A stretch of 64,000 nucleotides of DNA from Rhizophagus irregularis (Eukaryota > Glomeromycota > Glomeromycetes > Glomerales > Glomeraceae), in assembly GCF_026210795.1 (NCBI RefSeq), contig NC_089455.1, positions 1,612,001 through 1,676,000 on the forward strand. The letters run 5' to 3'. The position numbers were made by a program, and so were the translations under genes. The notes under the pieces were generated by a model, which saw only the letters and a program-made list of their open reading frames with translations, had not been told where the DNA came from and did not search any database. Shown one piece after another: positions 32,732-44,606 of this stretch. Position 1 is the stretch's first letter; each line of letters begins with the position of its first letter.

Positions 32732-34279
32732 ATGAGTGAATTTCCAAAATTAGTTGATGATTGTTTACAAAATATATTCGAATATTTAAGTAATGATTTA
32801 AAAGCATTACACTCATGCGTTCTTGTTAATAGAAAATGGTGTCAAATTTCAATTCCGGTTTTTTGGAGAGATCCATGGGAATATCGAAGAGTAGGATCAT
32901 TAAAAAAATCTTTTACTATAATCAACACATTTATTTTAACATTACCAGAAGAATCTCAACGAAAATTATTACAAATTGAAATTATTCAACATTCTTTTCT
33001 AAAAAAACCAATATTTGAATATTCGAAATTCTTACAAAGTATAGTTTTACATGAATTGGAAAATGATATTAAAATTTGGATTCATCATCAATCAAATCAA
33101 TTTAAGCAACGTAAAAGGAAAGTCATCAAGAATTTTTCATTGATTGATAATAATAATATAAAAGGAAATGAACAAATACAGAATTTCAAAAGGAATAAAA
33201 AGAATTTAATGTATGAATTACTTAAATTCTTTCTTATTCATTCACAAAAAATAGATACACTTTACGTATTGGATTTTAATTTTTCTTTTATAATGGAAAT
33301 TATTAAAAGAGAACCAATAGCAAAGAATTGTATCTCTAATTTACGATATTTGCAAATTGGATCTCATATGCTTCCAATATATTTATCAACATTATCAGAA
33401 ATCTCAAATAATCTTGATCATTTAGAAATTGTAAATCATAATCTATGTTCTGAAGAATTAAGAAATTTTATTACCGTGCAAAATAATTTAAAAGAATTAA
33501 CAATAGAAGCTGGTATAATTAGATCTATTAATGATCCAATTACTAATAATACTATAATTGAAATTTTTAAAAAAAAATCGATTATTAAACTTACTATTAA
33601 GGATTCACCTAGTATATTCATTGTTTTGAAAGGTTTTGATAGTTTAACAGAATTAATTATAATTTATAATAACAAATATTCTATAAAATTTTGGGAATAT
33701 ATGGCAAATTCATCATTGAAAAATCTAAAGAAATTGATTATCAATAGTAATAAGATTTATTATGATATTATTACACAATTTATTAATAATTCTTCTTGTG
33801 ATTTAGAACAATTTATCATCACTACTACTTCAAAAGTTGAAGATCCATGTGATATTGGATTATATATCAATTCTATAAGTAATAATTGTCCAAGTTTAAC
33901 TATATTTAAAGGAGTAATTAGTGAAAGTAATGTACTTGAATTGTCTCAATTATTAAAAAAATGCATTAATTTAAAAATTTTACATCTTTATCCAGTAATG
34001 CAAGATGTTGAACAAAAAATGTGTCAATTTGATAATCTTTTAAAAGAGATGATAAATATTTCTTCAAATAATTTATCCAGATTATATTTAGAAAATGGCT
34101 GGAAATTAACATTAGTGGATTATTTTAAAAATTTTATGGAGAAAAGAGAATTATTAAGACTAAAACCAATATCTTTTCATGCTCATAAAAATTTTGCTTA
34201 TAACTCTTCAATATTTTTAACTATTTGTGAAGATTATAAGCAAAAAGATTATTTATTAGATTATTATTTTTACAAATAA
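32732..34279 (+). CDS. F-box protein with degenerate leucine-rich repeats
   Basis: A single exon, 515 residues from the ATG at 32732. The in-frame ATG at 32654 would add 26 residues, but the F-box begins right after the 32732 start. The F-box is MSEFPKLVDDCLQNIFEYLS...LHSCVLVNRKWCQISIPVFW, followed by WRDPWEY, typical of the large F-box family in Glomeromycotina. The remainder has irregular Leu/Ile-rich repeats. F-box proteins recruit substrates to SCF ubiquitin ligases through SKP1; the target is unknown. Codon use is extremely AT-rich like the neighbouring host genes. Confidence 0.9.
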   Translation: MSEFPKLVDDCLQNIFEYLSNDLKALHSCVLVNRKWCQISIPVFWRDPWEYRRVGSLKKSFTIINTFILTLPEESQRKLLQIEIIQHSFLKKPIFEYSKFLQSIVLHELENDIKIWIHHQSNQFKQRKRKVIKNFSLIDNNNIKGNEQIQNFKRNKKNLMYELLKFFLIHSQKIDTLYVLDFNFSFIMEIIKREPIAKNCISNLRYLQIGSHMLPIYLSTLSEISNNLDHLEIVNHNLCSEELRNFITVQNNLKELTIEAGIIRSINDPITNNTIIEIFKKKSIIKLTIKDSPSIFIVLKGFDSLTELIIIYNNKYSIKFWEYMANSSLKNLKKLIINSNKIYYDIITQFINNSSCDLEQFIITTTSKVEDPCDIGLYINSISNNCPSLTIFKGVISESNVLELSQLLKKCINLKILHLYPVMQDVEQKMCQFDNLLKEMINISSNNLSRLYLENGWKLTLVDYFKNFMEKRELLRLKPISFHAHKNFAYNSSIFLTICEDYKQKDYLLDYYFYK

Positions 34280-34431
34280 ACTGAAAGGTTTTTATAATAA
34301 TATTTTTTTTTTACTTGTAATAAAATCTATCTATTGTTTTTTTTTTATGTATAAAAAAGTAAAAAAAAAGTAAATTAATATAATATAATATACAAATTAT
34401 TTCTATTAATGATCTGATCTAATTACTAATT

Positions 34432-37400
34432 TTACTGAATGAATAAAACTTTTGTATCAACAGGAAAACCAATTCTCTCTAAAGATCTTCTAACTGCATC
34501 CATCATACCATAAGGACCACAAACAATAACTTTACAAGCTTGAGTAGTATCTTGACTTAACATTCTCATAAATTCTTGTCTTTCGGATAAAATGCTCATT
34601 TCATTAGAACTAAATGCAAAAGGCAAAGTATCTCTTCTCATTTGCCAATTATAATTATCATCTATAGGTGGAGGTGTTGGTGCAGTAGGGTAATTATTTA
34701 CAATTGGTGGTGGGCTATATGATGTTGTTAATAACATTTGAGGCTGTAATGATGGATCTTGCAATGAATTTTGTGATAGATTTTGTACTTGATAATTATT
34801 AGTAGGTTGTGTTATAGGTACGTTGATTCTTGGTGGTATTGCTGGAGGTGGTACTTGATAATTTTTTGAAATCCAGTTAAAAAGTATATCATCATCAATA
34901 TGGCCGGTTAATCCTCTCCATATTGGTGGAGGTTTTGTTAAAATATGAGTTACTGTAAGTTTACCATCCGATGTTGATGCAAGGAAATCTAAGTATTTCA
35001 TTGAAATTATGTCTGCTATTTGTGTATTTGCGCAGAGTAAATGTAATTTGAAATTTGATTTGAAATTATCTGCATTATCAAAATGATACTGAATCTATAA
35101 AAAAAAAAAATTCATTTTGAGAGTCAGAAATAATTTCAAGAAATCGTTAATTTAAATAATTAACTTACCAGTTGTAACATAGGAGTTAAACCTGTACCAC
35201 CACAAACCATGAACAAAGTATCCCAACATTGATCTCCTCTAGCAGGATTTAATAATATTCTAGATTGTCCAGCACCACTATTACTAATAGTACCATATAA
35301 GGAACGACTTTCATCACCGAAAACGCTGTCTAAACCGAAATTACTTGTGTGATAACTATGATGTGGGTTAATAACAACATTATTTACACTATTTTGTCTC
35401 ATTAATGTTGTTGTTCCTCTACGTACTAAATTTGGACTAGTTGGCCCAATCGTTGGTGAAGTTGGAAACACGTTTGTTGGCGATAATGATGATTGTATAC
35501 TCATTCTTTCAGCTATATCAAATGGCCCTCTAACCGCTATTTCAAAATTCCTCAATTGTTTATCCTATAAATAGTGCGCATATAAAAGTTAAGTTTTTAA
35601 ACTGCTTTAATAAATACAGATTAATATAAATTTAACTCACCAAATGTTGAGACATGGCACCATCATTGTAAACTTTAACTAAGACCGTAAATGTCTTATC
35701 AGTAGGTCCTTGTAATGGGGTATATGGTCTAATTACCACATGTTTATTAACATAACTCATAATTTCAATATAATCTCCAGGAAAGAACCTTGGTAATTTA
35801 TCTTTTGGATGAAGAACTTGAAATGTTAATTTTTTAACACGATTTTCAGCATCTTGCCTTGTGGCCAATTCGATATTTGTCAAAATATATCTTCTAAATA
35901 TGTAAGGCGAACTATCTTGTGACATATTAGTTAATGTAGTACTATTAGTAAGCGTACCAATATCATCTTTCTTTTGTTGACTATAATCATCTGATATATC
36001 TGGTATTCTTGCTACTACCATAGTTGCCAATTTAGATGTGGCAAATTTTGAATGACGGTGCATTGCTACTCTTGAATTTTTAAATGTTGTACTATTGATC
36101 AAGTCAATAGCATTAGCTATCGTTTTTGGACGTATTGTTTGATTCGTTTTTTTCTTCTTTATGTTTTTATTACTAGTTTCAACATCTTCCATTTGCTTCA
36201 TCAATTTTTCATTTTCTGAAAAAGCTCTATTAATAACTATTTGATCCGCAGGGTCAAAGAAGAAATCATTTGTTATGTCAGTACCAATTACTCTTCTTAA
36301 TATTCTTTGACCTCCTGGATGTATTTTAATCCATTTATGTATGTCAAACACCAATCCTTCTGCTACTACTAAATGTGCTCCTGCCATAACTCTTAAATTA
36401 AAATCATTCCAACTTATTGCTGGTAATTGTTCATAAACATCTTCGGGTATACAATTATGAAGTCGTCTATTTTTATCTCCTGTTTCTCTAACCGGCCATA
36501 AGAATTGCATATTTTTATATTTATAAACATATTCTGATACCACAATCATTATTACCAAGATTGCTACAATAATAATATTATTTAAATATATTAATATTAA
36601 ATGTAAATAATGACATTATTATTTAATTATATTTACCCAGCCAGCACAAATAAAGAACATATACTGCTTGTACTGATCCATATTGTCTTAATCCAAGATA
36701 AATTTGGACCCTATAAAATTATTATAATTATAAATTATTATAAATATTTTGTAAAAATTTTTTTTCTTTTAACTTCAAATATTTACCATGAAAGAAATAA
36801 TAATGAAACGCCTAAATAAAAATGGAGATGTTTTAACCCAACAACAATTCCTGTACTAGCTGATTCGACAGTTGCAAGTCCCCATATGGCAAGAATACCC
36901 AATCCAATTTGAATAAATAAAGTAAAATAAACCAGCAATCCGCAACTAAAAAAAAAAGATCATCGATGAAAATCACCCTCTACCTCAAATTCAATAATTA
37001 AAATATTACTTACATTCCATGAGCATTCCTTCCATGTTGAGGAACAGTTGCCATAGCTGCGGCCCCAAAAGTAATTACCATTAAGCCTCCGAGCATTTGT
37101 AAGTTACGATGCTGAGACATATAGGAATCGATATGTTTCAAATATCGAACAATAAATATTGAAGCTAAAAAAAAAGGTATAAATAAATATAAGTTAAATT
37201 ATGCATAAAAGCATATCTAATATTTTACGTGATAACTTAAAAAAACTCACCAGGGAATAGAATACTAAAAAGTTGATAGAATTACATACATATTTATATT
37301 AATAACTTTATACTTTTTATACTTTGTATTGTTAAATATATATTTAAATAATACTAACCCCCAAACTGTAAACATTGCAATACCATGAATTAATTGTGTA

Positions 37401-39755
37401 AGTGAATTCGACTTTAAAACTTCAGCGGAAGTTTCACCTGAAAAGAAGTTTACTTTTGTTGCTCCACGATTACCTCCATGATAAGAAAATTCCATCGAAT
37501 TTGGATTCCAAGCATAAATCAATGTAATCATACTATTAGGAATTGGACGTCTATTTGGAGCATTTAATGGACGTGAAATTTCAACTTGAGTAACACCATT
37601 TAAGGTAGATTGACTTAATATTGTTACGAATTGATTTTCTGCATCTACTTCAGGTTTTTTATAACCATTAGACTTATAATCTTTTACGTATACTGTTGAA
37701 TCATTTTTATTCCACATAATTGTCATATCAGCATCAAACATCCCAGTGTCTAATGGATTAAATCCTATTCCGAACCATGAATTGTTACTCAACATTGTTA
37801 ATTTTAGATTAATTTTATCTGCTTTAATGACCCATCTAACTTCATAAACTTCACTAAATTTAATAACATTTTGTGGAGGATAATCATTTTTATCAACTGG
37901 TTCATTTGTTGCATTAAAAGTTACCATAGGTTGAACACTCCATAGATTTTTTGGATAGTTAATATATGATGGAGTATTTCTTTGAATAACTGATAACAAA
38001 GTTGTATTACGAATGTCATCAATTTCTGCAGTTGTAAATCCCGCATCAGTTCCTTCGAACCAAAATCTATCCGAATTACGAATTAAAGTCCATTGTTGAG
38101 TAACACTTGCATGAAAGAGAGGACCTAAAAGTGATCCTTGTAAATGGGGCTCAGCTAAACCTCCTATAAAAGATTCGACTAAATCCACATTCCCGTATGT
38201 AGATTGTAAACGATTTTGAACTTCTTGATCTTGTGAAATATCACTAAATCGAGATGCTCTAACTAAATCAAATGCTTCTCTCGCATCGTTATATAATGGT
38301 ACTCCACGATCACGACCTCTCACAATATCAAGACTTGCAATATCTTGAACAGCTACTTTTGGACGAAAAGCTCTCATTTGATCAGCAAAAAAGATATCAA
38401 TTTCTTCTTGCCTAAAAAAAAAAAAGTTTATGAGAACTAGGAGAATGTGGCGCAGCGAAATTATAAAAAATTTTTTTTTTATCTACCTTTGAAGGGCCAT
38501 TGAAAGAATCAATGTTGGAACACCATAATTTTCAATAAGATTAGGTATTTGAAGTGCATTAAGAGGTAATTCTGCAAGTTTATAACCATCTTTATTCACA
38601 ATATCATAAGTATCACTCAATTCAGAATGACCATAACGAGAAGTAACAGTTGCAAAGAATGAATCAATAGACGGTGTTAATGAAGCGTCATATCCACTAT
38701 AGGTCGGTAAAGGAGTTCCTAATAAAACACTAAGATATTCAAGATAAGTAATTCTTTGAATAATTGCAATGACCCATCTTCTTGCTTCTTGAAAATATTC
38801 TTCATCATTCCATTGATTCTTATGTTGTAAGTATAATTCATCACATTTACGATTATGTTCCCTCATAAAAATAAGCAAAATTGTATTTATAAATACATTT
38901 TTTCCTTTATGTTCACTAACAGCAAAAATATATTCATTAGTTACACCATCAATTAATGGATAACCAAATCTACCATCATCACTATCTACATAATTTAATT
39001 TAAATTTTCCAAGTCCACTTTCTTTATCACGAACTCTTGCCAATTGGGTATCAGTAATACCGTAAATTAGTGATCCATCAAGAAAAGATGTAATTCGATT
39101 AATACCATTTCTAATTGGGGCAATTGTTCTATTAAATGGTAAAGAAATGTCTGTCAAAGGCTGATTTGATGGACCAACAAAGTATTGTGAATTGAAATTT
39201 GAGTCATCCGGAGGGATGTATATGGCTAAATTTTCACCAGTAGACACAGTATTTACAATGTCCAAACTAGCAAATTGACCCCAAAACGTTACCTTAAAAA
39301 AGAAAGAAAAGTATTAGGAAAATCCGATACTTGGACAGATATAAATTATATGATGAGCATACCATATGAGAAGTTTTTCTTTTTGCTTTTTTTGCTTCCA
39401 GAGCATTTAAATTGTACTCATTTTCTAATTTTGATTGCAATCCGTTAACTAAGTCACTAACACACCTTGGAAGAGGGAGTTGTCCTTTTGGTAAAGGAGT
39501 CGTACAAAGTGTATCTTTTGGTACATCTATTGTATACTCCCCAGGTGTTGAAGCCATTGCATTTCCTGATGCATCCGGCCATGAAGTTTTTCCAATATTT
39601 CTGGTTAATTGTGACTGTGGTGTACCTGCTTTTGGATCACCTTTATTATTTGATTGTCCATCAAGCGGACGTATTTCCGCTTTTACTAATATTAAGTTGA
39701 TGAAAATCAATAGCAATATTACTGCGGTAAACTTATTATTTAATATTATAATCAT
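34432..39755 (-). CDS. Peroxidase-DOMON-cytochrome b561-cytochrome b5-FAD/NAD(P)H reductase fusion, gene 1
   Basis: Ten exons (39755-39363, 39292-38487, 38411-37359, 37264-37251, 37164-37014, 36945-36787, 36710-36637, 36563-35641, 35564-35169, 35094-34432) join to 1543 residues. Domains in order: signal peptide (1-26); DUOX-like heme peroxidase (about 120-560) with WGQFASLD, FLDGSLIYG, REHNR at 275, RYGHS with proximal His 353, and LDIVRGRDRGVPLYN; DOMON (about 565-725, NSWFGIGFNP); cytochrome b561 (about 735-880) with four His, in IHGIAMF, SQHRNLQ, NAHG and KHLHFYLG; cytochrome b5-like segment with IHPGG at 965; FNR-type reductase with RPYTPL, CGGTGLTPM and CGPYG. Likely role: moving electrons from cytosolic NAD(P)H through FAD and hemes across a membrane. 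The distal peroxidase His is replaced by Leu 141. Exon 4 is a 14-nt microexon. Confidence 0.9.
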
Positions 39756-42700
39756 CGTTAAATATTTTTTTTTTTAAAAAAAAAGAAAAAAAAACCCAAA
39801 AAGTTAGAACAATTTATGAAATATGAGAGATATATAATATTTTTTATTTATTTATTTATTTATTGAAAAAGGGGTACTATTTTTTTTTCTTTTTCTAAAA
39901 ATAAAATCATTAATTGACAATATTAAAATTCGGAATTGATTATTTTTTCTTTTTTTTTAAAAAAAAAAAAAAATTTATTATAATAGCAAATTAAGGTTTT
40001 GTTTTTACCATTTCTACTGTATTAGGTTACTCATTAATTTAATCGTTTCAGGATTATCAGGTAATAATATTTGCCCATTTATAAAGAGATCCTTTGTTTC
40101 TCCGATCGATTAGTAATTACCTTAAATAAGTGAATATAACACTAGAAATTAATGCGAGTGTCAAAAAATAGTAAGTTATTGAGACATGTTGTACTTCTCT
40201 TATTATGTGCTGTATTAATGTACGGAATTTTCTGTAAAAAAAAAGAAATAAAGAAAGAAAGAAAAAAAAAAAAGAATAAATAAATGAAAATAAAAATAAA
40301 AGGTAAAAATGAAACAAAATAACAAAATTTGTTTTTATAGAAATATCAGAAACATTCCAATTAACATTCATTTACCAACTAAATAAACAAAAAACGCGTT
40401 TTATGATAATAATAATATTATTATCATTATTTTAATGACAATATTACACAATTTAGATCATTTTATTTTAAGTAATTTGAGGGTACGATTAATGATATAC
40501 AAGAAACTTGCAGAATTTAGGTTCAATTAAGAGATTTATTTGGTCTAAGATATCCTTTTTAGGAACAATGATAAATTAAATTTTTTAAAAATAACTTTTT
40601 TGTTGCATTTTTTTTAGTAAATAAATAAGAATATAGATCAATTGATTTTAACCATCAGATAAAACCGTTGATATAACCCTGCTTTACTGACTCACCAATA
40701 CGGTGCTCGGGTGCTGTGTACATTAAAATCAATGTACATGTCACAATATTTTTCTTATTATAACTCTTGTTATTGGTCGATTATCAAATCTAATCTGTAA
40801 GCTATGAAATTATGTTTGAACTTTACTAGTCTAATCTTAGTTAATTTACGGAATTCCACGAATAATTGTTTTAACTTTATATAAATACAAAATGTTTCAG
40901 CTTTTTTTTATTATTATCTAACTATATATGTACTCTATATCCGAAATTCAGGTTTCCATCGTAAGAAGGTAGTCCCGGGTCTCACATTCTTTGCAGTCCT
41001 AATAATGGATGGAAGGCTGTGGTTGATCCTTACACTTTACTATTAATAGTTTTAAGCGACACAATACAGTGCCCTTTTTTTTTACGGATTTTCCCCATCT
41101 GTCAGCCGTCTAAACCTGCAGCCTGCTTTAAGCTGGTTAAAGTTTTACAGTTTCACTGATTAACGTAAAGAATTTACAAAAAAGTAAGAATAATCACAGT
41201 GTATCATAAAATTTATTTAAAACTTTGCGATATAACGCCATTTTCCATAATAAGTAATCTATGTGGCGGGCATTTACGGGTCCCAATCATTCTGGTCGAT
41301 CTACCATGTACTTGTGGTCGGAAGTACACGTAGTCATGTGAGTAACATGAATGTATCCAAATTCTCGAATGTCCTAACTTAGTTGAGTTTGAAACACTGA
41401 GGTATAGGATTGTTGGGTTCGAGAATCGTGATATTGTCAAATTTGGGTTTTGGACTACGTCAGAGATACGGGAAAGACTTAATTTTTAAAAGTATAAGAA
41501 TAATTTATATTTATTACATTACATTACGACATTACATGTTCGCATACGTGATACGTTCGTAGCATCACGAGGACGAATCACTCAATTTGGTTTTCATACG
41601 TAAAATTTGATTTTTCATAGTTTTAAAAATTCGCGAATTGGAGAATTGATAAGTAATATTTTTTTTTTTTACAGAAAAAAAATTTTTTTTTCATCATATC
41701 AACTCAACTCATATCAACTGATGATCTTACCAAATGTTAATAGATCCCTTTCAATATAATAAAGAAAAAATTGACCGATTTAACACAATATCAAACTGTT
41801 AATAAATTATGATTCCGTGACACAAGCAATTTTTTAATAAATTAGATGTCATAATTAAAACGGATAACTTCCTTATTTCATTTATAAGAAATAGCCATTC
41901 ACATTCTTTTTTATTTTTGTGCAACTGTAAAACGTCATGTATCTCTCGCCATTTTCTTCACAGTAGTTTTACAGAATCAGAATTTCCTACTACTATCATT
42001 CGGAATGGTCATGTTGGCGCAAATTTGTTTCCCTGTTCTAAAAGGTTAATGGTTGGTGTTGTTTCTTTTTGACTAGCACATGATTAATTTAAATGAATTT
42101 CGTTATGCAAACACGCTTGTGACCCTTATTTAATGTGCCATGTTATGCATTATTTACAACAATAATGCGTGGGAGGAAACTTTCATTTATAATAATTATT
42201 TGTTACAATTCTTAGCGATTTCGCCTTCCTAAAACGGTTAGTAAATTTTAACGGTTTTTTTTTTTCTTCTTCCCCTTCTTTTTTTATTCTAGATACAATT
42301 TCTTTTAAATATAATATTTCTTAAAGCACATATAATTCATACAAATTGAATTATTGATTTCAAATTTTTCAAAATTTTATATATATATATATTATCCCGG
42401 TAATTGTATATAATTTGTTTCCCTGCGAAATTTATAATATTATACATATGTATGCTTGCTTTTCATGTGAATTTATTTTTTCTGAAAAAAGGTTGGTAGA
42501 TATGTGAGTTTTCCTAATACATTATATTCGTCAATCCCATTATCTATTCCCAATATAAGTAAAAAGAACGTTTTTTTTTTTATAATTATAACTACATATA
42601 TATATATATTTATTTAATTAATATTATTATATTGAAAGCCGCTAAGCCGTTTAATTTGACACATATGTTATTGACTGTATATTCGGAAATTACTTTTTAT

Positions 42701-43016
42701 TGTTTTTTATTTTTAAAAATCATATGCATTATAATTTATGTCAGTTACAACCTTAGAATAAACATGTTTAGTACTTGTCCATAGATTTGCTTATCAAATT
42801 ATCTCATCCCTCCCTTTTTTAAGTAAATGAGGGGAAGGAAAAATAAAACAAGCGTAATTTAGAATAGACCATTTAACTTTCCTTTTAAAGAAGAAAGAGA
42901 TCGCGGATCTCTCCGGTAATTAATTATTTAAAGAATAGAAATCCTGACTCTCACTTGAAACCTTGTTAACACGCTTTCATATATTTTTTTTTTTTGAGAA
43001 AAAAAAAAAAAGAAAA
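39756..43016. other. 3.3-kb intergenic region between divergent redox gene 1 and an F-box gene
   Basis: Contains the promoters of the minus-strand redox gene 1 (right of 39755) and of the plus-strand F-box gene at 43017. Poly-T/poly-A tracts flank both starts. A near-perfect 25-base palindrome, ATGATAATAATAAT..., lies at 40403-40427. A (TA)n run is at about 42378-42392. Short open frames are present but none has a recognisable domain or splice partner. No tRNA or other RNA gene was recognised. Confidence 0.5.
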
Positions 43017-44402
43017 ATGTCACCAGCATTACCTACAGAATGTCTTGTAGAAATATTAAAAATTCTTAATACATCTTATACTTTATATCCTTGTATTTTT
43101 GTAAACCGAACGTGGTGTACTGCTGCAATGCCTTTACTTTGGAGTGATCCTTGGAAACATATTTTTGAATGTTATGAAGAAGAGGAGGATGATGAATTAT
43201 CTGAAATGTTAATTTCAACTTATATATCATGTCTTTCAGAGAATGATCATAATTATTTAATTGGTTCTGGAGTAATTTTAATGGATTGGATGAAAAGAAA
43301 ACCATGTTTTGATTATCCTGCTTTTCTTAGAAATATTAATTTTAATGATATTAGTTATAGTATTGAAAAATTTATATGTAAAAATATTGAAAAGGATGAT
43401 TATGATTCAAGATTAATTAATTTTCTTATTGAAAAGATTGGAAATTTATTTATGAAAAAAATTCAAAGGCTTGATTACTTACAATTTTTAGATCGGTTTG
43501 ACCAAATTACTCATGTTGATTATTCCCCTCTGGTATTGCGAAACCTTCCTAAAGCGAAAAATGCCTTTTGTCAAATTAGGAAATTTGTATGTAGAGGTGA
43601 TACAAATTATGAATTTTTAATTGCATTGTCAAAATGTTGTAAATTAATTGAAGACTTGGAAGTATTGGATATTTATGAGGATAATAATGCTTTAGCCCTA
43701 CTCATAAGTTCACAAATATCTTTACGTAGTTTCCGTTTAGAAGTTTCAAATAATACTCCTAGAAATTTTGAAATTATTAATATTCAAAATTCTTTTAAAG
43801 GTATTGAAACTTTAATTGATTTACAATTATATAAAAAATTATTACCTTTAAATTTATTTACAAAATGTAATGGTTTACAAAAATTACATTTTGATTCAAA
43901 ACATGATGATATTCAAGGATTAGAAGATTTTGTTAAAAGAAAATTTCCGGATTTAAGAGATTTAAAAATTCGTGTAAAGAATATTAATATTTTACAATTT
44001 TCTCAATTAATTAATAATACACAAGGATTTGATAAACTTTGTATTTCAGGAAATGTTAAAGATCCTGAAAATGCTATAATATTTCGTGATTCAATTATTA
44101 AAAAATGTATTAATTTATATAGTTTAAGTCTTGCTTTTCAACCTATAGAAATTTTTATACCAACTTTACCAATACTTTTTAAAACTTTTAAAAATCTTCA
44201 ATTCTTGGATTTAATGTTATCAGCTTCTATTGATAAAATTAATATTGGTGATGAATTAATTGAAGCGGCTTTATATATTCCCAAACAATTATGTTATATT
44301 CATTTCCCAAAAAATTGGTATTGTGATAGAGAATCAAATAAGAAATTTTTTGATGTTTTAGATAGAAAAAATATGAATTTGACAATTTTATTACATGTTT
44401 AA
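43017..44402 (+). CDS. F-box protein
   Basis: A single exon of 461 residues from ATG 43017, placed directly after a poly-A tract. An upstream in-frame ATG at 42963 would add a low-complexity FFFFEKKKKRK stretch and is rejected. The F-box reads LPTECLVEILKIL...LYPCIFVNRTWCTAAMPLLW, followed by SDPWKH, as in the F-box at 32732. The C-terminal two thirds are Leu/Ile-rich and resemble degenerate LRRs. It lies between the two redox fusion genes, on the opposite strand. Probable SCF substrate receptor; target unknown. Confidence 0.9.
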   Translation: MSPALPTECLVEILKILNTSYTLYPCIFVNRTWCTAAMPLLWSDPWKHIFECYEEEEDDELSEMLISTYISCLSENDHNYLIGSGVILMDWMKRKPCFDYPAFLRNINFNDISYSIEKFICKNIEKDDYDSRLINFLIEKIGNLFMKKIQRLDYLQFLDRFDQITHVDYSPLVLRNLPKAKNAFCQIRKFVCRGDTNYEFLIALSKCCKLIEDLEVLDIYEDNNALALLISSQISLRSFRLEVSNNTPRNFEIINIQNSFKGIETLIDLQLYKKLLPLNLFTKCNGLQKLHFDSKHDDIQGLEDFVKRKFPDLRDLKIRVKNINILQFSQLINNTQGFDKLCISGNVKDPENAIIFRDSIIKKCINLYSLSLAFQPIEIFIPTLPILFKTFKNLQFLDLMLSASIDKINIGDELIEAALYIPKQLCYIHFPKNWYCDRESNKKFFDVLDRKNMNLTILLHV

Positions 44403-44606
44403 TATTATATTTTATTAATAATAATAATACATACATACTATTTATTTTATTAATGACGTTTTAATCATGTGATATATGATAATTTTTGTATTATAATTTA
44501 TTCATAAAAAATCCCAATGTAACTAAAATATATACATATAATTAATGAATGCCTTTTACATTTTTTTTTTCTTTTTCAAAAAAAAAAACTATTTAACTAT
44601 TTATAA

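Noticed and set aside
40970-41060. GC-richer patch (GTAGTCCCGGGTCTC) examined as a tRNA
   Set aside because: No T-arm/acceptor pairing could be made; no cloverleaf.
41213-41440. 75-codon minus-strand frame in the 3.3-kb intergenic region
   Set aside because: No domain, no splice partners, and the composition does not differ from chance.
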